This document shows, piece after piece, positions 20,640-32,429 of a DNA stretch of 64,000 bases. How positions within the stretch are numbered: the first letter of the stretch is position 1; each line of letters opens with the position of its first letter. A program made the translations under genes and the position numbers. The DNA lies in assembly GCA_015478945.1 (NCBI GenBank), contig JABUQX010014293.1:41724-105723 (forward strand), written 5' to 3'. Source of the stretch: Trachelipus rathkii (lineage: Eukaryota > Arthropoda > Malacostraca > Isopoda > Trachelipodidae). Under the pieces are notes generated by a model. It did no database searches. It was not told where the DNA came from and was given only the letters and a program-made list of their open reading frames with translations.

Positions 20640-21999
20640 TCTTAATAATATGGACAACTTTAATTTCTATTTAATGTTAATTCAGTCTATTATGCTTAAT
20701 AAATTCAACTTGGTTATTTATATTATAAATTTTAGAAATAGGTAAGGGATTCCTTTCAAAGACTATCTTAATATTTACAAAGTAAATAAGGGAAAACAAA
20801 AATGGACTTGGCCGCAACCAAACTCAACTTTTATATAATGTTCTCACCTTTCTTGAGGAGTTTCCAAGTAGGAAACTGAGCAGTAACTTCTTCTTCTGTC
20901 TAGGATGTTGTAAAATATATTCCAGAGAGCTGACTTCTTTTTTATATAATGGATTTTGGAAAAGAGGTCCTCTTCAAAGCTGATCTGATATATTTGGCCT
21001 TCTTATATTTCTTTAGGCCTAGGTATTGCAGCCGAGGCCACTTTCTTCACCAAATGGTTTTTATCCTCGAAAATATATAAAAAAAAATTTTTTTAATTTT
21101 TTTTATGGTTAACAGTGGCCACTATTGCTGGTGATTTTTTCTAATAATTTGTTTTTTATTATTTTTTTAATACCTAAATTTTAAGCAGAGCGAACAACAT
21201 AGTCTTTGTTCCAAAGATGTTATCAAGAGCCTGGAGTGCTACTCATTTAATCTTTTTTCTTCATCATCGCTTGCATCATTTTTTGCAAGCTCGCCATGAT
21301 AAGATTTTTTTGGGTGAGGCCCTCATTTATATGTGAACAAAAAAAAAAGTGAAGTGGGATCAAAACATTTTTTTTGAGTCGTTCACTTAAATTTTTTAAT
21401 TATCTTTATTATCACTATTTTTATAAATTTGAATTATTTTTAATGTTAGAGTAAATTGAATAAATATAAATTAAACATCCTTTTTCATTAATTTTATTTT
21501 AAACAAAGTATTATTTGCAATCACCAATTTTCAGTGGTTAGATTAATAAAAAAAAATAATAAAAAAATAAAAATAAAAAATAAAAATATATTGAAGCTCT
21601 GTGGTATGTTGTTGTTTCTGCTATTAAACAGATGATGCAGAAAAACTTACTATTGCTTAAGGTGGAAACAAAAAAGCCCTTTGAGCAGTAAACCTCTCGG
21701 TTTGAGCCAAGAAATGATAGCAAATTAAATTTAATGAAAAAAGAAAAATATGTAAAGGACGTGAACCCCAGACGATACTTTTGTTTAGTAGATTGAATAA
21801 AAATAAGAAATAAAAATAAATAACATGAAAATACAGATAATGATCATATATAAATAATGATAGCAATAAATAAATAAATAGCGGTTATTTAACATAAACA
21901 GAGTAGGGACAACAACATCGAACACTACTTGACACTTATGGATTTAAAAGAATAATTTACAGAAGGAAAATTGAGCGTAGTTTCCCTTACTAGGAAATG
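20640..21999. other. Interior of the hAT candidate: AT-rich, some coding-like patches
   Basis: The minus strand near 21300-21260 reads YHGELAKNDASDDEEK. Overlapping 61-69 codon minus-strand frames at 21538-21866 are dominated by F/Y/L from poly-A. No hAT motif is recognised. Confidence 0.35.
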
Positions 22000-22015
22000 C
22001 CCCTGAGGAAGAATT

Positions 22016-22045
22016 AGGCCTTGGTTTATGTCTAACCCAAGGCCT
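22016..22045. repeat. Perfect 9-bp stem hairpin
   Basis: AGGCCTTGG (22016-22024) pairs perfectly with CCAAGGCCT (22037-22045), with a 12-nt loop. Confidence 0.6.
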
Positions 22046-22639
22046 GCTACCATGAATAGACTAGCTAAAAATAGATGGTAAAATATTAAATAATATAAAA
22101 AAAAACTAGTTAACAATAGTCACACTAATACACACCTTGGGCCTTCTCTAATAGAGACCATACTTAATAATATATTTAAAAATTTTTGCATTAATATATT
22201 TGCAACTTTCGTTATTTTTGCTTATTGCACTCACCACATAAAACAGGATAAAAAGTTCTTAAGAGTTCTTATATGTATTAAGAATAGATTTGAAAATTAT
22301 AAACAAATATTTATCAATAAATTGAAGATAAAAAATAAGATGACAAAAAATTCCGCGTGAACTTAGCGTAAGATATGGCGGTTAGAAAGAAAGCGAAATG
22401 AAGTGTTTGCACCATCTTCAATATTAAATTTCGATAATATTTTTTTGATCCTCCCAGTTTATAAATTACAGTGCGTAATTTTATTATGTTTATTAGTGAT
22501 GCGTGCTATTATAGAGATCATTCATGACATATATTCATGATATATAATATATATTCATAAATATATTTATGAATATATTTTTAATATATGTTTATAAATA
22601 CATATTTTTTAAAAAAGGTTAGGAACCACTGTGATAGGC

Positions 22640-23222
22640 GATAATAATCATAGTGTGAATAGTGACTGTTGACCAAGGTCTGCTTTTCTATAGAAACATT
22701 TATAAATTATGAATAACTTTCTAAGAAAAATAGCTTAGGTGCACAGGTAAAAGTTAAAGTTAAAAAAGTTGGCCACTCGGGTCCCTTAGCCTGAGGCGGA
22801 AGAAAGGGTGAAAAGTGAAAACTGTTTATAGCCTAACCGGTTTTCCTAAAATTTTAAAAATATATATACATATAAAATATTAACAAAAGCACAATAATAT
22901 CAAAGGTATATAAAAAAAGGAAAAATAGGCACGTATACGTAAAACTTTTCCCTAGATGCTACGATAGCTAAGGACCTAGTAACAAACATTGCACATAATA
23001 TTGTACATTAAAAACATGTGTACACTTTAAACCACCTGTTATATATTATATATAATATATATATAGGTATAATGATATAAATAATTGAGCATACAAATTA
23101 AGGTATATATAAATATAATTTATAATATTATATATAATATGGTAAATATATATAATAGTATATATATATATATAAAATAAGTATATCATATAATATAAAG
23201 GTATATATATATAATATACTAA
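22640..23222. other. AT-rich stretch with TA repeats
   Basis: No gene. TA-rich runs occupy about 22855-22880 and 23038-23220. Confidence 0.7.
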
Positions 23223-23397
23223 CAACTACCTTCAGAAGTCACCCCAAAAAAAGTAAATAAAGCAAAAGTTGATAAAGGCCAGGAACGCAGTTGCATACGT
23301 GAGCAGCGCAAGAAGTCGAAGTGGCGATAACGAGTGTTGCCAACCATGAGGTCACAAAAGTTTAAAACTGGAGATGTTTTGCAGCCTCAATTGCCAC
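23223..23397 (-). repeat. 3' LTR fragment of the gypsy element
   Basis: Starts on the minus strand with TGTGGCAATTGAGGCTGCAA just after the polypurine tract and runs into (TA)n near 23220, where it is lost. The TG start fits LTR convention. The matching 5' LTR is not in the window, so its true length is unknown. Confidence 0.6.
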
Positions 23398-23398
23398 A

Positions 23399-23413
23399 GT
23401 ACCCCCTCCAGAG
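23399..23413 (-). other. Polypurine tract of the gypsy element
   Basis: The minus strand reads CTCTGGAGGGGGTAC directly before the putative LTR. A purine run here is the usual primer site for plus-strand DNA synthesis in LTR elements. Confidence 0.6.
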
Positions 23414-23431
23414 CAGGAGGCCGGAGGTAAA

Positions 23432-24210
23432 TCAGCCAAGATACTGATTTGGGCAACGAACTTGGCGGCCATTGCGCGTTCTACGTTCTGCTACCGAATG
23501 AACCAGGCTAGAACGGGGTGGAGCCTGAGGTGAAGGAGATTGTGGTTGCTGCGTTGCAGGTAAATAGGGTCTGAAGAGATAGAAGCTAACGAAGAAAAGG
23601 AAGAAGAAAGTGACGGAACAGGTATGCGCTAACTGTGACTTGTTGAAGGGCAAGTTGAACTAGCTGGAGTCGGAGTCGGAGTTGAAGATGCAGGACTCGC
23701 TGGAAGTTGTGCCGGAGCGCGAGCTGGAGGTGAAGGTAGTGATCGTGGTGGTGCTGGAGGTGAAAGAAAAGAGGTAGATGCAAGGGGAGAATGTGATGGT
23801 GGAAAAGAAGGTTGTAGAGGAAGGGGAACAGGAATGGTACGAGGAAATAATCCTGAGTGTCAGGAGGATTTGCCTCGAAATAAGTGAGCTTGAGTCGGTA
23901 GATAGAAACGACCTCTGTGTGGGAAGGACGCTTAATCGTGAAGAACTTTTCCTTATTAAGTATAAAGGGGAAGGGACGTCATATTTAGGTTGGAGCGAGG
24001 TGCGGTGGGAATCATACATCACGAAGACATGAATGCAAGAAGAGAGATCCTTCGGGATGAAGGAATGTCCCTTGTGATTCCGAGAAGGGGTAGGTCTCCA
24101 CGAATGTGCATAGTGTCTCAAGCGGGTGAGGTAAGAGAGAAGATCAGAAAAAGGAGGAATAAAAGATTGTGAGAAAAATTCTACAGACAAGAGAAGGGGT
24201 GAACCCATAG
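23432..24210 (-). pseudogene. Gypsy pol C-terminus (post-integrase region)
   Basis: From about 24135 one frame gives YLTRLRHYAHSWRPTPSRNH, then FIPKDLSSCIHVFVMYDSHR and, in another frame, RLSV with a later SVDR-like stretch. This is the region following the integrase core that contacts target DNA in Ty3/gypsy elements. After a low-complexity, proline- and serine-rich spacer the protein ends RTRNGRQVRCPNQYLG with a stop at about 23432, a typical gypsy pol tail. Frame changes occur near 24000 and 23650. The ORFs of 182 and 65 codons here are fragments of this one gene. Confidence 0.85.
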
Positions 24211-24269
24211 ACGAGTTCTACAGCAGAGCACTGAAAATCTTCCTTGATAACCGTGCGTGCAGATACCAA

Positions 24270-24830
24270 GAATCACCAATGGAAAAGCTTCAGTCCAGCT
24301 CTCCAGTAGGGCTGAGCTGCGAGGGATGCCTTGAGATGGCGGTGAAAGCACTCTATGAGTCCGTTTGCCTGCGGATGATATGAAAGCTGGTGGTTCGGAT
24401 CTTCTCTGTACCAAGTAGACTCACCAAATCCCTCCAGAGAAAAGATTCGAATTGTCGTCCTTGATCTGATGTGACAGAGAGTGGAACACCGAGACGTGAA
24501 ATCCAATGAGCCATAAAAGCCTTGGTTATGAATTCCGCTGTAACGACAGAGAGAGTAGTGGTTTTGGTTTAACGTGTGAAATGATCAATACAAGTGAGGA
24601 TGTACCGGTGACCGTCTGAAGAAGGAAGAGTACCGACGATGTAGATGTGAACTCTTTCGAAGCGTTCATCAGGTGGCAAGAAGGTGACTAGAGGAGCTTT
24701 TGTGTGCCTCTGAACCTTGGAACGCTGATACGAAAGACATTCAAGACTCCACTTTTTCATGTCAATTTTCACGTTGGGCCACACAAAGCGATTTATGATA
24801 AGCTTTTATGAAGCCGCAATACCTGGGTGA
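24270..24830 (-). pseudogene. Gypsy integrase, decayed, first catalytic Asp replaced
   Basis: The upstream zinc-finger side is visible as HSLSHPGI near 24830. The core reads CLSYQRSKVQRHTKAPL, then HIYIVGTLPSSDGHRYILTC at about 24650-24590. The first catalytic Asp of the D,D(35)E triad, normally in H-I-D-I-V-G, is Tyr here (codon at 24641-24643). The second Asp (SVTSDQGRQFESF, about 24475-24440) and the Glu (SYHPQANGLIECFHRHLK, about 24375-24320) remain. A stop at 24569 and a later frameshift split the gene. Known role: insertion of retroelement DNA; this copy could not do it. Confidence 0.9.
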
Positions 24831-25039
24831 GAAAGGGAATGAAGGTAGAAAAAAAGTCGTTTGTGAAAAGAGTAAGGTACGAAGGGGCGTGGTTGCCCTG
24901 TGGACAAGTCACAGAGAAGATTCTTCTCTATGCATAGCAGGGAAATCCACTGAAGCTGACGAGAAAAATCATGTGGAAGAGCTGTTCTTCAAATGCCTGC
25001 CTAGTTGCCATGTCTACGTAATTGATAGAAGGTAGTGCA

Positions 25040-25500
25040 TACAGAGAGTTGACCTTCGATGCGCAAGAGGGCATCAGCAGTGAGGTTATCTACTCCAGAG
25101 ATGTGCCGTAGATCAGTCGTGAATTGTGATACATACTCTAAATGACGATCTTCTCTGGGCGAGTGTCATTCATGGCGAGATGCCATCGCAAATGTGATCG
25201 TCTAGTGGTCGGTTAAAATGTAAAACTCGCGTCCATCAAGAAAATACCGAAAGCGACGAACCACGAGGTAAATTACAAGAAGTTCTCTGCAGCAATTTAC
25301 ATGGAATTTACCTGAAAAGAAAGCGAGAGGTGCCCACACATCATTCAGGCGTTGTTGCAAGACGCCACCGACAGAAAAATCCGAGGCGTCTACCTGAATT
25401 CTGGTGGGTGTGGAGTCCTGAGGATGGACTAGAAGTGTTGCAGATGCCAGTGCAGCACCTGCCTCATTCATCCACTCCACCTTAGTGGAGCTGCCTCTCT
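25040..25500 (-). pseudogene. Gypsy RNase H domain
   Basis: In the 168-codon frame at 25202-25708, IQVDASDFSVGGVLQQ carries the first catalytic Asp of RNase H, followed by PLAFFSGKF and RYFLDGREFYILTDH (the TDH Asp retained). After the stop at 25202 the domain continues in another frame through YVSQFTTDLRHISGVDNLTA and DALLRIEGQLSV. The catalytic layout is mostly kept, so this is the least damaged domain of the element. Confidence 0.9.
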
Positions 25501-25559
25501 TCTTCGAGCGAAGGGGAAAGGTAAGGGGCGGAGGATTTTGGCAGCCAAACTCAGGAAGC

Positions 25560-26375
25560 GATGGTAAAAGTTCACCATTCCAAAATACTGACGATGACAC
25601 TGCGTAAAGGGAAAAGGACGAATGGCGGCCACATTGTCTTCCAGAGGACATAATCATCTGCAGAGACTGTATCCAAGAAAAGTGAGAGTATGAACGTCCA
25701 GTACACACTTCGCTGGGTTAACGCGAACGCCGGGAGAGTGCCAGAATTCGCGCCTTTAACCTGGTGAAAACCGCCAAATAAAAGTTCTTAACCTGGTTGA
25801 TGTTTCGCTCTGGGAGTGCTGGGAGCATTAGACAATGAGAAAGGTCCATCAGAAGAGATAAAGTGCCCAGGTAAGAGAGTGTACCCACCTCGAGCATTTA
25901 AAACCGTGTCGATGAAGCCGTTATTGAAATGATTGGGAACAGCATTTCTCAAGCTGAACGGCATCCTGGTGAATTCAAACAGAACAAAGGGAGTGATGAT
26001 TGCCGTCTTTGGAATGTACTCCGGAGCTACAGAGATCCGATGATAGTCTGGAACCAGATCAACCTTTGAGAAGATGGTTGCACCATCTAGATGTGAAGTG
26101 AAGGAGATTTGGATCCCATTGGCAGGACAGAAAGAATTGTGTACAGGAATGTGAAGTGCATGCAGTTAAGGGCCCTAAAATCACCAAAGGGTTTCCAAAT
26201 CACCTGTGGTTCCTTTAGGTAAATCGTGTAAGATCAACTACTCTTAGAAGGACGAACTGTCCTTAACTCCAGCATATACTCAAACTCGGCCTTAGCCACC
26301 TTGATTTTCTTTGGAGGAAAACTTCGAGCCCGGGCAATGGCGAGAGCACCCGCAGTCTTGATATAATAAAGAACT
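25560..26375 (-). pseudogene. Gypsy reverse transcriptase, decayed, YxDD aspartates lost
   Basis: Starts with ARARSFPPKKIKVAKAEFEY (about 26330-26270), the usual entry to gypsy RT. KPFGDFRALN (about 26195) matches the R-x-DYR-LN block, KTAIITPFVLFEFTRMPF (about 26010-25950) matches the TPFG-L-EF-RMPFG block. At the active site (25873-25862) the minus strand reads TAC CTG GGC ACT, so both aspartates of Y-x-D-D are replaced by Gly-Thr. Several stops and frame changes interrupt it. Part of the thumb continues in the 168-codon frame that includes RNase H. Confidence 0.88.
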
Positions 26376-26599
26376 GAATGCTGGGGAGGGGAAGTGGAAG
26401 AGCAGGGGTGTAAAAGAGAAGGCAAAACTCCTTCCGCAGGAGGATGAACAAAGGTGAAGAAGAAGCGGTTGGAGGCGCTACCGCGGAAATGCTTCCGAAG
26501 GCAGAAGGAGTGAGGGAATCTAAAGAAGCAAAGTTAGTGGTGTTGCCCACCAAGCGTTTGTTCTAAAGATCAACCAGAAGGTGAAAGTGGGAAAGAAAG

Positions 26600-26830
26600 T
26601 CAGCGCCAAGGATGAGCTAGGTTACATCGACAACAATAAATACCCACCAGAACTCTCTCCTAAGAGAAAGTCCAAGGAGCATAAATAAACGTTCCCATAA
26701 ATGGCTATAGAGGAGCCATTAGCCACATGGAGATTACAGTGGAGAGGGGTGTTGCAGGGCTGAGGTGAGCGTCTCTTGGAGGAAAAGATATCTCTGCACC
26801 TGTGTCGATCAAAAAAGAGCGGTTAATGGT
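26600..26830 (-). pseudogene. Gypsy aspartic protease
   Basis: The minus strand from about 26838 reads LTVYDHTINRSFLIDTGAEI, giving the catalytic D-T-G intact. It is followed, after a frameshift, by HVANGSSIAIYGNVYLCSLD, and then LILGADFLSHFHLLVDL in a third frame (about 26620-26570), the ILGxDFL flap-end block of retropepsins. An in-frame stop precedes LILG. Length and order match the pepsin-like protease at the start of Ty3/gypsy pol. The gene is split by two frameshifts and is not functional. Confidence 0.9.
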
Positions 26831-26857
26831 GTGATCGTACACCGTGAGAAGCGATTG

Positions 26858-27019
26858 GAGAAGAAGAAGAAAAAAAAGAAGAAGAAGAAGAAGAAGAAGA
26901 AGAAGAAGAAGAGAAGTAAGAAGAAGAAGAGATGAGAGAAAAGAGAAGAAGAAGAAGAAGAAGAAGAAGAAGAAGAAGAAGAAGAAGAAGAAGAAGAAGA
27001 AGAAGAAGAAGAAGAAGAA
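26858..27019. repeat. (GAA)n microsatellite, about 160 bp
   Basis: Almost pure GAA/AAG array at the broken 5' edge of the gypsy element. The poly-Arg/Lys ORF across it is an artefact. The LINE family of copies A and B also ends in short GAA tails, so this array could have begun as a LINE tail. Confidence 0.97.
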
Positions 27020-27995
27020 TATGAATATTTATAAAAATAAAATGGACAATTATAACAATAATAAAAATTATATGTGGTAAGCTAAAGAATAATTAAAACA
27101 ATAAGAACCAAGAGAGAAGAAATTAATTAAAGTGGGTATGGTCGTGTATGGGACACGTGAATTAGGTAATTTCTCAAATATATTGACCAACACAAAAAAA
27201 TGTGATGGTAATATAGATTAATGAAGTAGTTTTCTTGGTAGGGTAAAGCAAAAGTAACTTTAAAAATGTAAACCTTGTTCCAAAGAAATCGTTAGTATTG
27301 TAGGCGAGGTGGGAATCATTTAAAAACATATAAGCTCATAATTTATATACAGTTTTATGTATCCTACTACGTCATGCAAATTGGGTTGTTGGACAATCGA
27401 AATAGATGGAGAGTCCTAGAAGGATAGGTTGTTTTAATTTAGAATCTCTAACGAAGGAAAAATAAGAAGTTTGGTTCAGTAATATCAAACTAAGCTCTTG
27501 ATCAAATAGAAAAGGAATGAAAATGATCAATCGCCTATCATTCAGTAAATTAAAACGAAAGTTATCAAAAATCCAAACCCAATCAATTTAGAAAGTCTAA
27601 GATTCATGATAATCGGTTTATGAAGAATGATTTGGAAAAGGAAAAAAGAAATCTTTTCAATCCACCAAAGGGCGGTAATGTAAATATATATCTAGGATGA
27701 TTCCAAAGAAACTTGCCTGAGATTTAAAGACACTTTTTGAGGAAAATTTAAGAACGGAAAAGCAAAGAGCGAGCAAGAAACACAATTAAGAGAAAGAAAA
27801 CTAAAGGTTAAAAAAATGTTTATGAGATATGAAGGTGAAAAAGGGTATGAGAAAGAGAGGGTAGATACACGTGATACTTGATAACAGTTTGCGATATATT
27901 TTTATTAACTCTGTACCGCCCTACGCGAAAGAGAAAAAAATTTTGAGTGAATTCCATATTCGAAGATTATTTGAAATAGAATAGCCCTGATATAA
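27020..27995. other. Purine-leaning AT-rich stretch, no gene seen
   Basis: No open frame above 60 codons and no recognised repeat. Confidence 0.55.
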
Positions 27996-27999
27996 AAAA

Positions 28000-28265
28000 T
28001 TATATTAATATATAATAATATTTAGTATATATATATATATATTAGTAGTAATACTCCTCAAATTTAATATATATATATATATATTTTGTAATATTTATAT
28101 ATATATATATATATTATATATAATATGAATAATAATAAATAATGGTAATATAATCAATATTATATAATTTATTAATATAAGATAATATTTATAAATTATT
28201 TAAAAAATAATAAAATTAGGTATATAACAAATTATTAATATATATAATATAAATTATAATAAACA
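28000..28265. repeat. (TA)n and AAT-rich low-complexity tract
   Basis: TA runs at about 28025-28085 and 28095-28130, then AATAAT-rich DNA. Confidence 0.9.
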
Positions 28266-28286
28266 ACATTTCTATTCTTTCATATA

Positions 28287-28508
28287 TTATCTTTTACATT
28301 TTATATTCATAATTAAAAGACCGGGGAAATTTACATTATATATTTCCAATGTTTTAGATTGGTCCGTAATGTCTATGTTAACTTCGGTTGAGTCACCTAA
28401 AAATAGAACATAAGATAGATTTAATCCGCATTCGATCATTGTATTAACTGAAATAAACTCTACAACTAAATTACTGAGGTACATACCTACTATTGAAGAG
28501 TATTTGTG
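28287..28508 (-). CDS. Orphan open frame of unknown nature, possibly a remnant
   Basis: The minus-strand frame is open for about 73 codons from a stop near 28508 to the stop at 28287, with the first ATG at 28484 (65 codons). The peptide includes VVEFISVNTMIECGLNLSYV and LGDSTEVNIDITDQ. Unlike other frames nearby it is not built from TA or AAT repeats, and composition is protein-like. I recognise no domain. There is no visible promoter, splice structure or neighbour gene. It may be a transposon or old coding fragment, or chance. Confidence 0.25.
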   Translation of the reverse strand, partial: HKYSSIVGMYLSNLVVEFISVNTMIECGLNLSYVLFLGDSTEVNIDITDQSKTLEIYNVNFPGLLIMNIKCKR

Positions 28509-28914
28509 TCAAGACGCTGTAAAAGTAGAAGCTACTAACTTTACAGTTTGCCATTATGCTCAATCTTTCTAGATGATATTTATAGAAGACCAGGAAAATA
28601 CTACATATAAATTTTCAGATATCGTGAACCCAATAGAATATCAGTAAATTTGGTGAAAATAACTAAAGCATACAAGTGACTACTCCTATATTCTTTCAAT
28701 AGATCATGAGGGTAGATAACATTTCCAAAAATGGAAACAATATTTTAAATAATTTTAGTAGTTGACACCAATACTTTGACAATTTGAGCAAAGTTCAGAT
28801 CTGACCTGAAAAAAGTTCGCATTTTATATAAAGAGATGTGTCGATGGTAATCATTAACCATTCAATAATGGAACAACATTGTGCAAAAGTATACATATGA
28901 GAGAAGCTCCGTCA
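28509..28914. other. Non-repetitive AT-rich stretch
   Basis: Normal complexity, no recognised feature. May belong with the orphan frame to its left. Confidence 0.5.
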
Positions 28915-29575
28915 AATAATACTAATAATAATTAATAAAATATCTAATAATAATAATATAATTAAATATATTTATATAATAATTAATAATAAAAATAATA
29001 ATTATATATAATAAATAATTAATAATAATTGGAATAATAATAAAAATAACAATACCATAAAAATTTAATAATTAATTAATAATAAATATAAATAAAATAA
29101 TAATAATAATAATGAATAATATAATAATAATAGTATAATTGTAAAAGAGGAACAAATTTAATAAAATAATAATAATATTTAATATTAATAATAATAATAT
29201 AGATTAATAAATAAATTTTAAATGGTGAAAAGGAACCATAAATAATAAAATAATTATAATTAATAAATAATAATAATAATTAATAATAAAATAATTAATA
29301 ATATAGAATATAATAAATAATTATTTATATAAATAATTATAAATAATTAAATATAATGAAAATATAATTAAACCGATTCATCCCAATATAAATAAATTTA
29401 TATAAAATATAATAATAATTAATAGGAATAATGTATATGATTAATACTAATATAAATATAAAATAAATCTTAGATAAATAATATAAATAATAATAAATAA
29501 TTAAAAATAAATAATGGAGTAATAAAAATATGTATAAAAAAATATTATAAAAAATATATTTAATAATGAATCAAA
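28915..29575. repeat. AAT/ATA-rich desert
   Basis: Degenerate AAT/TAAT trinucleotide-type sequence with almost no G or C. Confidence 0.9.
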
Positions 29576-30115
29576 GCGAAAAAATTTGAAATTAAATTAT
29601 AGAATGAAATAGAAGATATTTTAAAAACTAATTATAATATTTTTCAATAAAAATGTATTATAAAAATACAAACAAATGACATTTTTTTAAACAATGTCGT
29701 TCTAAAGCAAATAGGTAGTTACATTAAAATAAAATATAATGTTTTTGCAATAAGAAGAATAAATTGTATTACAAAAAATAAATTTATTATTAATATTGTG
29801 TAACTTTTGGGTTTGTAAACCTAGAAAATAAACGACTAATCAGTTTAGTCAAGAAAGTGATTGTTCAGATGTCAAATGCGAATTATCTAAATTCAGAAAG
29901 AAATACGATGTTTTTCCTAAATCCTCATTTAACTTGCAAAAATCAAACAGGACGAACACAAAAAAAAAATTATTAAATGATTAGCGATTAATTTGGAACA
30001 AAAAATAAAAAAAAAATAAAAAAGGAAGCATAAAGTCATCGACTAAGAAAAGATCTCGATCTACAAATTTTGGCCAAATTTACTCCACGTTTGTCAAAAC
30101 TGAGATATAGATCTT
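29576..30115. other. AT-rich stretch, slightly more complex
   Basis: No gene; a moderately complex patch at 29810-30110. Confidence 0.5.
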
Positions 30116-30950
30116 ATCGCTCCAATATTATATTTAAATATAATAGGTATATATATAGTAAATTGTATATTTATAATATAATAGAAATAATAAATATATA
30201 GTAGAATAGAACTAGATAATAATTATGAGGTAATATTTATACATAAAGAAAGTTAATATTAATTTATTTATAATATTACAAAAAGAGATGAATATATAAA
30301 AATTTAAAATGATATCAGGAAATTATGTTATGTAGCATGAATAAAATAATATATTTATGATACCCCTAATATATAATTTATATATAAGAGTAATTTAATG
30401 TTCTTGAGAGAACTAAATTTAAAGAATATTTTATATGTTATATATTAATATGAATATTAATAGTGAACCACTATATTTACATTAAAGCTATTTGAGATAT
30501 AATCCGGCAATATAAATGCTATAGTCTTCCCAAAGATTATAAGAATGTATTAATTATAAATGCATATTTTTACCTAGTAGTATATAACCAAAGGAATAAT
30601 AGATATATAATAAATATGTATATAATAATATAAATATAATATAATATATATTAGTAAGGATATAAAATAATAAATAATATTATTATATATATATATATAT
30701 ATATATTAGTATATATTATATTAATATATATAAAATTATTTAATATAATATATAAAATTGAGAGTAGATATATAGGAACTTAAAATTTATAAAATGGTTT
30801 AAAGACTTCGAGTGAAAAGCGGGAAGAATCCAATATATTTAAATGTAATCCGTCATTTTTAATAATTTTAGGGCAAATACATTAAATTTTTTTGTTAGAA
30901 GCAAAATTTTGAAAGAAGAGTTAAAAACTTTATCCTTAACTTAATCGCTT
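30116..30950. repeat. TA/AAT-rich low-complexity DNA
   Basis: Degenerate ATA/TAA repeats, with (TA)n around 30680-30720. Confidence 0.85.
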
Positions 30951-30951
30951 T

Positions 30952-31022
30952 AAAACCTAAACCTAACTTGTGAAAAACCGAAACCTAACCCCAAATCTTA
31001 ACCTAAATTAACCTGAAACCTT
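30952..31022. repeat. Degenerate AACCT-rich (telomere-like) patch
   Basis: Within 71 bp the pentamer AACCT occurs seven times (for example AAACCTAAACCTAAC, AAACCTAACC, AACCTAAATTAACCTGAAACC). AACCT/AGGTT is the complement of the arthropod telomere unit TTAGG. Spacing is irregular, so this is at most an old, decayed interstitial tract. Confidence 0.4.
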
Positions 31023-31059
31023 AATTATTTAACGGAGTGCAACCACTTATTAAAGTGTC

Positions 31060-32345
31060 GCGAAATAACAAATATAATTTTATTATATTTAGGTAAATAT
31101 TTATATATATTAAATATATATAAGATAATATATATATATATAATAATGGTAATAAACAAATATTATTTTACTTATAAGTGATATAATAATTTAAATAATA
31201 GATAGATAATTAGAAAAATTAGTGAGTAGTATATATATATATAGTGATATGAGAATACATTAGTACTATATATAATATATTATAGTATATATATATATAT
31301 ATATAATATATTATTATATATATATATATATATATATTATAAGTAAGAAATATATATATATATTAGATATATATATATAGTGAATAAAATTATTTTATTA
31401 AATTATATATATATATATAGGATAAATTTGATATTTATATTATTTAAATGATAAATAAATAGTAATATAAATACCTAATATAAAATATATTATATATAAA
31501 GTATAAATATAATAAAGTATTATAAATAATGTATATATAATAATGAAAATCCAAAATTATTATATATATTTTAGGTAAAATATATTATATATATAATTTA
31601 TAAAATTAGTTAATATATATAAAATATATTTATGTGATAACAAATTTATTTATAAAAATATATATAATATATATAATAATTATTATTAAATATATATATA
31701 GTAATAATAAATAATATTGTATGTATATAAGACAATATATATTTATAAATAAGGATATTATTTATATATATATATTAGTATAACAGGGTAAAGAGTACAT
31801 CTAGTAATATATTTAAAGAATACCAAAAATATTTATAAAAATATAAAATTTATATTAAAGGTAGTGCATACTTATAAGAAAATAATATAAATGTAACATT
31901 TAAAGTAGCTATATATAATAAATATTATATATATATATATATTAATATTAATATAATTAAAATATATAAAATATATTTAATAAATAGGAGAATAATTATT
32001 ATTAATATAATTTTATAGTAATAATAAATATAAATTTAGTAAATATAATTGAATATTAGGTGATATTAATGTATATAGTTACAAACTACAAATTACTTGG
32101 AATATATAAAAATGCTTTAATATAACGCCAATTTAAGTGATAATTTATATATAATTAATTAAATAATATATACACTTATATAAATATATATTAGAATCAC
32201 TGCAATTATCATATCGAATAAGAAGAGATGACAAATTATTAATTTAAATATAATAGGTAATAATAATATATAATAATAATGATAAAACTAAATATAATAT
32301 TTAAGTTATAAAGGTAATTATTAAATATAAACTAAATGACTAAAA
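31060..32345. repeat. TA/AAT-rich desert
   Basis: Long degenerate TA and AAT repeats with no coding content. Confidence 0.9.
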
Positions 32346-32429
32346 ATGTAACTAAAAGCAAAATGAATTGTGAAGGTTCAAAAGAAAGAAATTCGCTTAA
32401 ATAATAAATTTATAATAAGGGAGGAAAAG

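Larger units (their letters stand above)
23223..26840 (-). mobile_element. Ty3/gypsy-type LTR retrotransposon, 5'-truncated and decayed
   Basis: On the minus strand the pol domains appear in Ty3/gypsy order: protease (near 26820), RT, RNase H, integrase, C-terminal tail (stop near 23432), polypurine tract and the start of the 3' LTR. The gag part and 5' LTR are absent. Instead the element stops within about 20 bp of a (GAA)n array at 26858. Multiple stops, frameshifts and replaced catalytic residues make it inactive. G+C content is clearly above the flanks, marking the insertion. Confidence 0.93.

Noticed and set aside
23660..24208. 182-codon frame as a separate gene
   Set aside because: Its first part is the gypsy post-integrase region, the rest is an out-of-frame continuation; it is a fragment of the decayed pol gene.
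26844..27080. Arg/Lys-rich 78-codon frame
   Set aside because: Direct translation of the (GAA)n microsatellite.
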